NCBI GenBank assembly: GCA_015680685.1
Contig: MNCI01006657.1
Span: 9,544 to 40,788, forward strand
DNA length: 31,245 nucleotides
Direction of reading: 5' to 3'
Source: Gnetum montanum
Taxonomy: Eukaryota > Streptophyta > Gnetopsida > Gnetales > Gnetaceae
Positions 19,985 through 29,916 of the stretch are shown here, one piece after another; positions within the stretch are counted from its first letter, which is position 1, and every line of letters begins with the position of its first letter. The notes under the pieces are model-generated. The model was not told the origin of the DNA. It ran no database searches and saw nothing but the letters and a program-made list of their open reading frames with translations. Position numbers and translations under genes: made by a program.

Positions 19985-21769
19985 ATTGAATGAAAACTCA
20001 TCCTCAAGTGAAGAAGAGGAGAAACAAGTTCTTTACAAAATATTGGGAAGGTATGAGATTATTGATTGACATACAAACTCACTCAAATGGAATAGATAGA
20101 ATTTGAGTGCTTGAGTATATAGGTGTACAATGTTTTACAAAATTGGGTGTTCACGACAAGAGAAGAGAATACCCTAGGTAAAACTAACATCCAACTCGGA
20201 GCTGATGAGTGAGGGAGAAGATCTAATGATCATGAATGATCCTCGTCATATGGTATTGACACATAATCCTTGGTGAAGATAGTCCCACTTACATTTGACA
20301 CTTCCCATTGTAATAACAACAATATCATGGATTAGTGTGCAATGTGTAACACATAGCTATTAAGTACCTTGCCTCATCGATGGTTACACTTGGCTAGGTT
20401 GTGCTTGTGGTAGATTGATTCCTTTAGTAGTGTTAGTGAGAAGACTAACAAATAGGGTAACATGAATAAGAGGTCCATTAAATTTGAAAAAGTTCAATGC
20501 AAGGAAATACTTGAAGAGGTTGTAAAAATTCACAATAGCAACAATAAAATATTTTATTAAAAAAAATTGTGAAGATGTGCACAATTGGATGTCATTGATG
20601 GGGAAAGAAAAAGGATTTGATTGTGAAAATGTCTAAGGATAAAGAACTTAACTAACCCATCATTAGTTAAATGACCTGATAAAATCCATCATTAGTCTTG
20701 ATCAAAACCAACCATATTCAATGACATTGCATCGCCATTCTAAGACTAGTCCACCCCCCTGAAACACAAGAGTTCTCACATAGAACAACCACCATTCCTT
20801 ATTAGAGAAGAAAAAAGAAGTAGGAAGTGAGGAAGGGCCTTAGGTAGAGGGACCTTTAGGCATGGGTAACATGTCGTTCTAGTTCCATAACCAGTACTTA
20901 TAGCTCATTTATTTTGTTTAAGGGGTGTGCTTTGAATTCCCATCATTTTTTATGATGAGAACCAGACCATGCAAAGACTTATTCAACTTCCTTTTATTGG
21001 TCAACACAGAACAATAAGAAATCCATGAAAACACACATGCACCTAGGCAAGTAGAAAGACACAAAGAATATCGAATCCCCTTGAAGTTACACCTTTTTCA
21101 AACCTTTGAATCCTTTCCAAATACGAAAACTACCAAAGTCATAAATTCATTATAATTTTATTAATGAAAAAGGAACTGCACATTTCTAGAACAAGGAAAA
21201 CCATAAAGTTTGTGGATGGGTGGATGTTGTGGACTCATTGCTTGTTGCATGAAAAAGAAACCATGTCCTAATTATCCGTAATAAAATTCAAAGCTAGAAT
21301 CCATACACCAACAATCAAATAACTAGATAACACATACCCACATCAATTTAATCACACTGTATCGAGTTGGCAATAAGATGTTTATTATTAAAACAAGATA
21401 AGAAAATCACATTTCAATAAAGAAAAATATATAAGAAATTTTAAAATATTTAAGAAAAAGAAAATGCAGTAATGATGTTGTAAGACAAAAAATTTAAGAA
21501 ATTAATAATGTAGAAAACAAAAAGTGTAAAATAAAGAATGTGTAAGACAAAAAGTTGTAAAACAAAAATATGAAAAACTAAGAAGTTGCTTAATGGTTAT
21601 CATGGATGACCATCTCCCCCATGACTAAGTTGAATGGAGGAGATCTAAAATATTGAGAATGGTTGTCCATCCGATGAGGCACTTTTTATATTAGCTAGCT
21701 TATGCTCATGGAAAGGTATGACTTGTCATATGTTGACTAGCTATTTCTTATCTAGGCTCTTAGGTTTGT
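19985..21769 (-). other. 3' untranslated region of the Athila-like element
   Basis: About 1.8 kb separates the integrase end from the polypurine tract. Athila elements often have an extra envelope-like frame here. I see no coding sequence that could be one, only short broken frames. At 21470-21590 the sequence is a low-complexity run of 'gtaaaacaaaaa' type units. A second purine tract like the functional one (minus-strand 'catgggggagatgg') lies at about 21606-21622. Confidence 0.6.
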
Positions 21770-22990
21770 AGATCATCATGGCCTTAGAAGGAAAATTTTC
21801 ATAAATTATATAAGCTCCTTCCCACAACATATGGAACTTAGTTCATTGAGGTACATGTGTGGAATTCTAGTAGAGAATCCTATCTCCCAGTTGAAATTTG
21901 ACTTTCCTAATTTTAAGGTTATGGCGCTTTTTGTTGAATGCCTTGTGCATCTTGTTTGATGATAGGGCTACTAATTGGGTTTCTTCTAGCAAGTTGAGAT
22001 TTATTAATCTTTCTTTTTGTAATAGACTTAAGTCAAGGTCGAGGTCATAGGCTATTGAAAGTGTACAGAGCTCAGATTGAATAGAAAGTGTTGGTAATTT
22101 TCTATACACAAGCTCATACGGAGAGTAGCCACTAGGAAGTTTCCATGTTAAGAAATAGGCCTAGAGAGCATCATTGAGTTTCATGCTGTAGTCTTTCCTA
22201 TATTTGCTAACAATTCTTGTTAGAATCTTTGTGATTTCCCTATTGATAACCTCAGCTTAACCATTGGCTTGGGGATGGTAGGATGTTATGAGTTTATGTT
22301 CAACCTCCAAGTGTTGCATGAGCTTTCAAAAAGTATTGCCTATAAAGTGAGTTCCATTATTAGAAATTAATGCATGTGGTACAACAAACCTATTTATAAC
22401 ATTTTCTTGTACAAACTGGGCAGCAGTAGAAGATGTATACTTAATGATGGCTATTGCTTCTACCCATTTCATATAATAGTCAACAATGACTATGATGTAC
22501 ACCTTTCCATCTGACATGGATGTGATGGGAGCCATGTAATCAATGCACCAGATGTTAAAGAATTTTAGTGGTTAAATCCATTGTTAAGATCACTCCATTT
22601 GGGCACTCATTCCACCATCTCATTGATGGCATTCACAAGAGTGAACATATTGATGAGCATCCCTGAAGGATTTTGGCCAATAGTACCCTACCATTAGGAT
22701 TTTAATTTCCGTGTGTCTCCTAGCATAGTGGCCCCCACAAGGACCTTAATGAGAATCTTGGAGAATGCATAGTTGATCAACATTAGGGACACACCATCGA
22801 ACCAGGCCATTGGCACACACCTTGTAGAGGTGTCCACTGATCTCCATGAAGCATTTCACCTGGTGAAGAAACTATTGTCTCTTTCGGTGGTCCAACCCTT
22901 GTGACATCTCTTGAGTAAGAAGATAGGTAAGAATGTAATCATGCCATTTAGGTTCATCGACCAATTGTTCAGTTATAGCCCCAACAAAGA
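21770..22990 (-). pseudogene. Integrase (Ty3, Athila-like), degenerate
   Basis: From right to left the minus strand shows the H2C2 zinc region (GPCGGHYARRHTEIKIL ... GYYWP ... VHSCECHQ, about 22620-22780). The catalytic core follows: VDYYMKWVEA with its Asp at 22479-22481, ISNNGTHF where the second catalytic Asp has become Asn (22359-22361), and PQANG-stop-AEVINREI, which keeps the Glu. Then come KDYSMKLNDAL-stop-AY, GYSPYELVY and the C-terminal frame 21867-22109 ending KFQLGDRILY. Stops fall where the family has Gln (NGQAE) and Trp (ALWAY). Integrase would insert the element into host DNA; this copy cannot act. Confidence 0.88.
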
Positions 22991-24519
22991 GGAGTTCATC
23001 AGGAAACATATTAGATAGTGGGCTTTCATCCTTTTTGTTGTCCCATTGCAACTAAGAAAAGTGGTCAGCAACCACATTCTCAATGCCCTTTTGATCTACC
23101 ATCGTGAGATTGAATTCTTCTAAGATCACCAGCCACCATATGACATAGGGGCTTACCATTGGCTTATTCATTAGGAAGCAGATGGCACTGTGGTCTATGT
23201 GCATAAACACCTTGTATCCAAGTATTTAAATCTTGAACTTTTTTGTAGTGATGTAGTTTAGTTGTACATCCATAATGCTTTGGCTAGTGCAGTGGATGTA
23301 GTATGAACATTTCTTATCATCCATCTGCATAAGCATAGCTTCCAAGGCATACTTTGATGCATTTTTCATGACATGAAATGGCATGGACTAGTCGAGTGCA
23401 TGTAGGATTGGAATTTCTATAAGTTTCTCCTTCAGTTGCTAGAATGCTTTTTCACATTCTGTGGTCTAGACAAATAAAGCATCTTTCTTTGTCAATTCCA
23501 CCAACAGTTTTGCAATCGTAGAGAAATTCTCTATGAATTGTTCATAGTAGCCAATATGTCTAAGAAATGATTGAACATCTTTAATAATTTCTAGTTGGTA
23601 GGGTCATAGTTACTCTATGGATGACCCTTATTTTTTTAGGGTCTACCTAAATTCTTGCTTATGAGATTCAATGCTCCAGTATAATGCCTTCCTAGACCAT
23701 TGAATGACTCTTTTTCCAATTGAGCTGCAAATTTTTTTCAACATATCATTTTAATACTTGCTTAAGGTGGTCTAGGACTTGATCAAATGTAGCTCCATAA
23801 GTGGAGAATCCATCCATGAAGACTTCCACACCACTACTGATTTGCTGTTAAAAATGCTTAAGATAAGGCATTGTAATGTAGCAGGGGCATTGCATAGACC
23901 AAATGGCATCTTGTGATATGCAAACGTTCCCAAAGAACTCATGAATGTTGTCTTGGCCTGGTCCTCTAGCACGATCTAGATTTAGCTATAGCAATGAATG
24001 GAAATGCTTAGAAAACTATAGTAGCAATGCTTAGAGATTGTGTCTAATACTTGATCAATGAATGGAAATGGAAAATGATCCTTGAATGTTGCCAGATTTA
24101 GTAGCAAAAAACAATGTAGGCCCACCACTTTCCATCTTTCTTTGGCACATTCATGAGTGGACTAACCCATTCACTATCTGCAATGGGATAAATGAACCCT
24201 ACTTTGAGAAGTTATTCAATTTATTCTTTGATGATTTGCTTTAGTTTGGGGTTTAATCACCTTTATGGTTGCCTCTTTTGCTTCATGGCCGGATTAGTGT
24301 AGATGTGATGCTAATATCAATCCCTATGAGTTTATGATATGACCAAGAAAAAGATACTAACCATTTTCCAACTACATTCAACAACATCTTTTTTTGTTCT
24401 AGAGAAATATTTTCATTGATTATGATTGGCTTTCCATTTTTGAAGAACACATATTCCATGTTGGTTAGTAGCATTTTTAGTTCAAGGGGCTCTTGCTTGA
24501 AATTTTTAAGAATTTCCAA
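22991..24519 (-). pseudogene. Reverse transcriptase-RNase H (Ty3, Athila-like), degenerate
   Basis: The minus strand shows the lead-in LTNMEYVFFKNGKPIIINEN (24283-24519), then PIADSEWVSPLMNVPKKDGK (about 24140-24210) and TFAYHKMPFGLCNAPAT (within 23772-23972). The polymerase active site follows after a one-base shift of frame and reads FMDGFSTYG (about 23795-23820), with Gly in place of the second catalytic Asp. The connection and RNase H follow: NASKYALEAML near 23350, HIDHSAICFLMNKP near 23160-23200, and VDQKGIENVVADHFSQL near 23060-23100. The Asp normally found in the first RNase H motif is Asn here (23361-23363). Several stops and at least one frameshift break it. It would copy genomic RNA into DNA and remove the RNA; this copy is dead. 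Confidence 0.88.
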
Positions 24520-24779
24520 CTCTCCCTAATAGGTATCATCATTTACATCATTAGAGAGTTGGTGATGAACTTGCTCTAGTTCATTCATGCTTACAACATA
24601 TGCACATGTTAAGATCTTGATTGGTTTCATGCAAAGTGTGCTACTTTCAGGATCAGTAGTTAGTGACTGGGTGCCCTCTTTTTTTGTGGCTACTACATAT
24701 AGACACCTTTAAATTTCTACTTCTAGTGCATACTACTTGCATGTAGAGATGGATGCTCATTTCACTGCCTAGAGTTTCT

Positions 24780-25200
24780 GCACAAAATTGGATCTTGTAT
24801 CATTGCACGTGATGCATGGAACTCACTTTTTCCCGATTTTTCCAAATGCATTTTCTTTTGATATTTCCAAGGAAAGATCTTTGATGTCCATTTTTGCATC
24901 AACAATGCTTAGCCATGTCCTTCCCATAATGATTGGGAAGTCTCCTTTGTAGTTCTCCACCTTGATCACTAGGAAATCAGTAGGATAAGACCACCCACAA
25001 ACAATGGTCACGTTGTCTTCTATCAATTCCAATAGAACAGTGATGGACTAGTCTACTAATTCTAATATAATATTTCTCTTCTTAAGATGAGGTAGGTTTC
25101 ATGCAGTATACATCTTATGAGAAATTTTATTAACACTAGAACCTAAGTTGAGAAGAGCTTTGCATGGTTCATTCCTAGCAATCTATAAATAAATAAGAGG
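24780..25200 (-). pseudogene. Aspartic protease (retropepsin-like), degenerate
   Basis: The minus strand reads CKALLNLGSSVN, where the retropepsin active site would have Asp in the LLDLGSS-type motif (Asn codon at 25147-25149). After a stretch with two stops it continues as the frame 24823-25032: LIEDNVTIVCGW, FLVIKVENYKGDFPIIMGRT and WLSIVDAKMDI. The flap and the GRTWL segment are typical of plant Ty3 proteases of this group. It would cleave the Gag-Pol polyprotein. The loss of the catalytic Asp makes it inactive. Confidence 0.82.
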
Positions 25201-27010
25201 GCTTCCAAGATTAGCTAATTTCCTGGGAAGGTTTCTAGCATAGATCCAATCAAATATGACATGAATAAGCATCATAGTATGGATCCTATGTGGTGTTTGG
25301 TTTGTAGGAGATTCGAAGGAATTTGATACTACTCATATGGTTACGGTGGAGTTCCACTTGGATAATATTGTTCTTGTTGGTAGAATTGCCTAGAATTGCC
25401 TAGAATTTCCTTGAGGATAAAACAATCCTATGGGTTTTGCCTTTAGGTAAGTCATGGATTGAAAGCGTACACCCTAGACTCCTGTAAGTGTGACACTATG
25501 GGGCAACATCCCTTAGGATGTTCATACTGGCAAATGTCACACCCACCATTATCATCTAATTCGCTTCCCACAACTTCTTCTATTTTAGCAACCTTACCTT
25601 TACCTCTTTGATAGGCACATTTAGCTTACTTATGCCTCCTATGCTCATGATTACTACCTTGTTCCTTGGACTGTTTAGAAAGTTTTAGGATAGCTTGAAA
25701 TTTGCTATCCATGGAGTCCCATAACTAATCAACCTTGGCCATAATTTCAAATTAAAATTTTTGGAGTGGTAAGGTTTTTCTATTTACCACCTTATCAAGT
25801 GCTGATTCTTTCTCATTGTCATAGAATTGAACCTCCCTCTTATGAATGGAAGGGTCACAGTTGTACTCTTTTGCACTTTCTCTTTTTCTTAATTCACCTT
25901 CCTCTTTAGCTACCTACTCAATCAATCTTTCGATTTGATGGATGCTTAATTTTGATAGTTGCCCTTGGGCATCAATGCCAAGGGTTCTCCTCATTTTAGA
26001 GTGAATCCCATCTACAATGTGACAAACTTGGTCTAATTGAGAATAATCATGGCTAGGACATCTGTGCATTAAGGGATAGTATTAGCCTATGGCAACATCC
26101 AAGGGTTTTTGTGTTCCTTGTTTTCATCCTTAGATCTACCTTCTCAAGTTGGACACTCTAGAGTACATTTGATATTTGTCATTGAATAATTTAAGCATGG
26201 TACTCCATTGTTTAAGGACCAATACCATTTTTTAGCTTCTTTAATGAGTGTTGGTGGGAACAACTTAAGCTTTTGCTACTCATTTTCTATATATTGCAAG
26301 GCACATGCATCTTGAAAAGCTTAGAGATGGTTTTGCAGATTTGAGTTATATCCCCCTTCGAATAAAGTGATATTGTTCATGTTTATTCTTTTGAGTTGAC
26401 TATCCTTTACATGCCTTGTTGGAATTTTTACTACCTCTACAATGTTTAGCATACTTTAGGTAGTAAGCAAAGGCTCAATGAGGCCATGATTTTGTTGCCT
26501 ACGATGCCCTCTACTACCCCTTCACTCATGGTGATAGGTCTTTCTTAATTGTCTACATCCTTGGTCTTGCCTTGCCTGATGGTCCCTTTGATCATTACAA
26601 TCCCATTGGTCACCTGCATCTCGATCATGCCCCTTGTGGTTATGATCAAAGCTAGAAGATGATGATGATGATGATGAAGGTGAAGAAGAAGGAGGACTAG
26701 CATCATTGTAGTGCCTGCTACCCTCTCTTTGGCGATTGTGGTCACAATCACAATCTTTTTTTTTGTCTGCATCCCTACCTTGCCTTGCCTCTTTGGATTC
26801 TTCTTTGTCATTGGATCCATTCTTATCAAACCTAGGATTGTGAATTGTGGACTATAGGTTTTGGTTTTGACCTCATTTACTAAAGTCAAAGAGAGGAATT
26901 TGACTGAATGGAAAACCCCCTAAGAAGGGCTCTCCACTATCTTTTTGGTACAATAGGAATGAGGAATCATTAAATCCTTTCCCCTTCATAGATTCATGAC
27001 GTTGTTCTAG
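25201..27010 (-). pseudogene. Gag of the minus-strand Athila-like element, degenerate
   Basis: The main gag domain (about 26476-25900) is colinear with the plus-strand gag at 30094-30651: EPLL.T, then GGYNSNLQNHL-stop-AFQDAC, ENE-stop-QKLKLFP, and an AKKWYWSL segment against KVWYRSL. A zinc knuckle CDICQYEHPKGCC lies at 25541-25503. Upstream, one frame continues from about 26476 to about 27010 with few stops. It is very hydrophilic: LLYQKDSGEPF, DFSK, HNPRFDKNGSNDKEE, DCDCDHNRQREG, a run of eight Ser (from a TCA repeat, plus-strand GAT repeat near 26658-26680) and DHNHKGHDRDAGDQW. This N-terminal part is longer than that of the plus-strand copy. A different frame (26545-26889) reads the same DNA as a His-rich peptide and is a shadow. 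Confidence 0.8.
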
Positions 27011-28906
27011 GTATCAATCCCATATACATTGTCTTAATGGGAAAATAATCCTATAAAAATAACTTATGAAAATCATGCATTAAAAAATAATAAAGAATTC
27101 AAATGGAAAAAAAAAAGAGAAAAAGTGAACTCACATCACATGAGAAAAGTGCATCATTGGTTTTTCTTTTGTTTTTTTAAAGCATAAAGTAAAAGTATAT
27201 GTTTTATGTTGTTTTTGTTTTACCATTGCCTCACCACCCCTTGCAAGAGAAATTGGATTTTGGGTTTCACTTTTTTGTTCATGTTAATAGAAATGCATAG
27301 GAGCTTGTTCTTTTGTTTTTCTTTCTTCGCTCTTCTTCTATTCCACATTTTTCTGAATTTTGAGTTTTCTAGACAATTTTTCCTTACTTTCAACCTAGAT
27401 TTGGGATTGTTGCAGTTATATCTACATAGGTGTAGAACTTTTTGGAAAAGAAATAGAGTCCTACTAGATTTTGAAGTTTTTTTTTTTTTTACTTATTTTG
27501 GCCTTTCTACCCAACAACTTTTAATTGGTGGATTACCTTTACCTTTTCCTTGTATTTATGTGTTGGATTAGTATATATGATTATGTGATGTGGGTATGTG
27601 GGGTGAATAGTTCAAAGATTGAGCTTGGACATGTTATTTTGTCTATTTTCCAAAATTTTCTGATTTTAGTTACGAATTGTGCATTAATATATATGTAATG
27701 TATGGGATGATGTGGACTTGTAGAATATGATATGTGGTGTTGATGAGATTTGTATGATTGGAATATGATATTTGTTGGGCCTCATGGGGTGTGACCATTT
27801 TTTGGAAATTCCAATCCTTCCTGGTGATAATTAAATATTGTTTAAATATTATTATCTTAACCAAACTTTGAACATGCATAACTTTGATTCTAGGAGTTTG
27901 ATTTAGGTTAAATTAATGTCATTGGGATCATTTTGGGAAGTACTTTCTAATCATGGGATTAGTTTTCTCTTTAGGCATATATCATTTAAAATTTTATTAT
28001 AATGGTGATTTGTAACAGTTTGAGAAATGGTATTGTTTTGTCATATCGAGGTCTTCATGTTGTTCTGTTAAATCATGGTATTATTTTAATGGATGTTATG
28101 TGTGGATATGTATGGTTATGTTTGTTTAGGTGTGTTGTGCTTATGACATGTGTTGATTTAAGCTAGCCGAAATGTATACCTATTTTCCTAACGATGCTTG
28201 TGATGGTCATTGGTGGATGGTGCTATTATGAGGGTGTGGACTGGTTGGTGATGAGGCATCCTAGAGGTAGTATTGATTGACCCCTAGGCTCCTATCTCAA
28301 GCCTAATCTTGAGAGTGGGAGAGTGTATGTGTGTTTGTCCCTATGACTAGTACGTGGCATAGGTGTGTTCCTCCTTATCGTCCATCCTCTAGAAGGCTAG
28401 TGGTTACAGGTCACAAGTTGACATACCCTAGCATCAATTGGATAAATAAAGACTAATAAAAGACCTATAGGCAATGGATGTTATGAGTACTCATGGCAAT
28501 GTTTCACATGCTACATTGAGCATGGATATGCTAGCAACCACATGGGCTATGTATGTGATAGTATTGGTTTGTGAGTCATATAATTGATAATAGGTGTTCT
28601 GCTTGGATTATGATTGTGTGGATCATGGACTATTTACAGTATATCATGGGTATGATGACATGGGCATGATAGATGATGTTGAACTATGGCTTTATCTGTG
28701 ATTGTATTATAGTATGTTAGCATTATGGGTGATATGGTGTGTGTTGTTTTCAACATGCATAATACTAATAGTGGTTGTAGGTTTCCTTGTACCCCACTCC
28801 TCTCCTCTAGTGTAGCATTTGTCAACCATCTAGCAGGGGAAGTGTAAAGGCTTCCCACTTAGTTGTGTACTGACTCTATTTAATTACAGGTAAAATGTGT
28901 AGTAGC
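27011..28906. other. AT-rich spacer between the two elements, no gene seen
   Basis: The plus-strand frame at 27206-27571 is Phe/Leu-rich because the DNA is T-rich, and it shows no known domain. From about 27700 to 28880 the sequence ('aactttgaacatgcataact', 'ttctaggagtttgatttagg', then 'cctaggctcctatctcaagc') resembles old LTR or untranslated sequence of another Ty3 element, but I could not find ends. The right edge is the insertion point of the plus-strand element at 28906/28907 (flank gtagc). Confidence 0.4.
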
Positions 28907-28943
28907 TGATGAAGTACTATATAGTCGATGTGTCGACTAGGCC

Positions 28944-28967
28944 GCGTATACAGGACCCCATATACGC
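28944..28967. repeat. Perfect inverted repeat in U3 (GCGTATA...TATACGC)
   Basis: Seven-base arms around a 10-nt loop. It lies upstream of the CATCGACG repeats and the TATA box, within U3. Confidence 0.7.
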
Positions 28968-28972
28968 AGCTG

Positions 28973-29019
28973 CATCGACGCGGGCCCATCGACGTAGCCT
29001 TCCTGCATCGACGTGGCCC
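28973..29019 (+). promoter_or_regulatory. U3 direct repeats CATCGACG(T/C)(G/A)GCC, possible enhancer
   Basis: Copies of 'catcgacg' followed by 'cggg', 'tagcc' and 'tggccc' lie at 28973, 28987 and 29006, about 30-70 bp upstream of the TATA box. A related 'gtcgatgtgtcgac' is at 28924. Short direct repeats at this place in an LTR often bind transcription factors; that role is inferred. Confidence 0.5.
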
Positions 29020-29045
29020 TGTTTATGTAGCCGCCTATCCCAGCC

Positions 29046-29055
29046 TATAAATAAG
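29046..29055 (+). promoter_or_regulatory. LTR TATA box (TATAAATAAG)
   Basis: TATAAATAAG about 139 bp into the LTR, in the same 'cctataaata' context as the minus-strand LTR. Transcription would begin about 30 bp downstream, near 29075-29080. Confidence 0.8.
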
Positions 29056-29226
29056 AGGGCCTTCTGCCTCATTTAGGAATCTTTTTGAGTAGTTGTAGCA
29101 AAGCCCCTGCATTTTGTTTCTGTAGGAGTTAGATTATTTTCCCAAGTGCATGCTTGCAGTGTGATGCTTGTAATTGTATGACACCTTTATTTGAGTGTGA
29201 CGTACTTGGATGTGCACATGACCAGA

Positions 29227-29232
29227 AATAAA
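29227..29232 (+). terminator. Polyadenylation signal (AATAAA) in the LTR
   Basis: AATAAA about 320 bp into the LTR, matching an AATAAA about 312 bp into the minus-strand LTR (plus-strand TTTATT at 19657-19662). It would mark the 3' end of R. Confidence 0.6.
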
Positions 29233-29779
29233 GATCGAGATTACTTCATCATTGCAGAAGTTACTTAGTTTTAATTTTTTAATTATTATTGTTATTTATT
29301 ATTTTCTTAGTTAATATTTATTTATCATCATTTACTATTATTGTTAAATGAAGAATGAGTACAGCTTAATCACAAGCATTTAAGTGTGACTACTTAGTAA
29401 CCCAGTAGCGTACCTAGGATCTACACATGGTAATCCTAGTAGTAGTCATGCACAAGGTCCAAGATGTGTATGGATGATTAATGAACAGATGTTCATTGCA
29501 CTTAGGATAGCTTAGACTCATTTCCTATTACTCATTAGTTTAATCAAGATTATTTTCCATTGTCTCTAGGAGTAGCACTAATTTAAGATCACATCATACG
29601 CCTCACTCTGGACTAAACCATACGTGACAAAGCAAATACTAGTCTAGGTGGGAAGACAACGAATTGTGATCAACATGTAACTATCTAGATAGAACAACTA
29701 GCCTATCCACAGAGTTCGACCAGATCGTGCATGAACATATTCATATGGTTGAGTGTAAGGGTACCTAGCCACTCATCAT

Positions 29780-29797
29780 TAGCGCCGTTGTCGAGGA
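29780..29797 (+). promoter_or_regulatory. Primer-binding site, tRNA-Asp type
   Basis: 'tagcgccgttgtcgagga' starts two bases after the LTR end. It matches the plant tRNA-Asp primer site TGGCGCCGTTGCCGGGGA at 15 of 18 positions, with the mismatches all explained by C-to-T or G-to-A. This tRNA is used by Athila and Tat elements. It fixes the LTR end and the element's orientation. Confidence 0.88.
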
Positions 29798-29916
29798 TGG
29801 TGCTAGTTATCTAGATTAGTTATATCATACGAGATCGTTGTAACAAGTATTAATGATATAGCCTTTAGAAAAGAAATTAAATGAAAATTCAATTAATTCA
29901 CACACAATTCACAACC

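Larger units (their letters stand above)
19115..27010 (-). mobile_element. Decayed Athila-like Ty3/gypsy retrotransposon, 5' LTR not found
   Basis: On the minus strand the order is gag (about 27010-25200), protease, reverse transcriptase, RNase H, integrase (ending about 21770), a 1.8-kb 3' untranslated region, a polypurine tract and the 3' LTR (19974-19115). The order PR-RT-RH-IN defines Ty3/gypsy. Motifs such as TFAYHKMPFGLCNAPAT, the absence of a chromodomain, a long region between integrase and LTR, and the tRNA-Asp-type primer site of its relative at 29780 point to the Athila group. All coding parts carry stops and frameshifts. No matching LTR follows gag between 27010 and 28906, so the 5' end is truncated or too diverged to see. 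Confidence 0.85.
28907..29778 (+). repeat. 5' LTR, 872 bp, of the plus-strand Athila-like element
   Basis: It starts TGATGAAGTAC and ends ACTCATCA, one base before a primer-binding site. The TATA box is at 29046, AATAAA at 29227-29232, 'tagtaaccca' near 29396 and a conserved tail 'agatcgtgcatgaaca...tatggttg' near 29725-29755. The minus-strand LTR at 19115-19974 has all of these at nearly the same offsets. U3 is about 170 bp and contains a GC-rich, CpG-rich patch in otherwise AT-rich DNA. Confidence 0.92.

Noticed and set aside
26545-26889. A 114-codon minus-strand frame with a His run.
   Set aside because: It is a shadow. Another frame of the same DNA continues in phase with the gag domain and reads the trinucleotide repeat as Ser.
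27206-27571. A 121-codon Phe/Leu-rich plus-strand frame that could be read as a membrane protein.
   Set aside because: The DNA is T-rich with a long T-run, which yields Phe and Leu codons by itself. No domain is recognisable.
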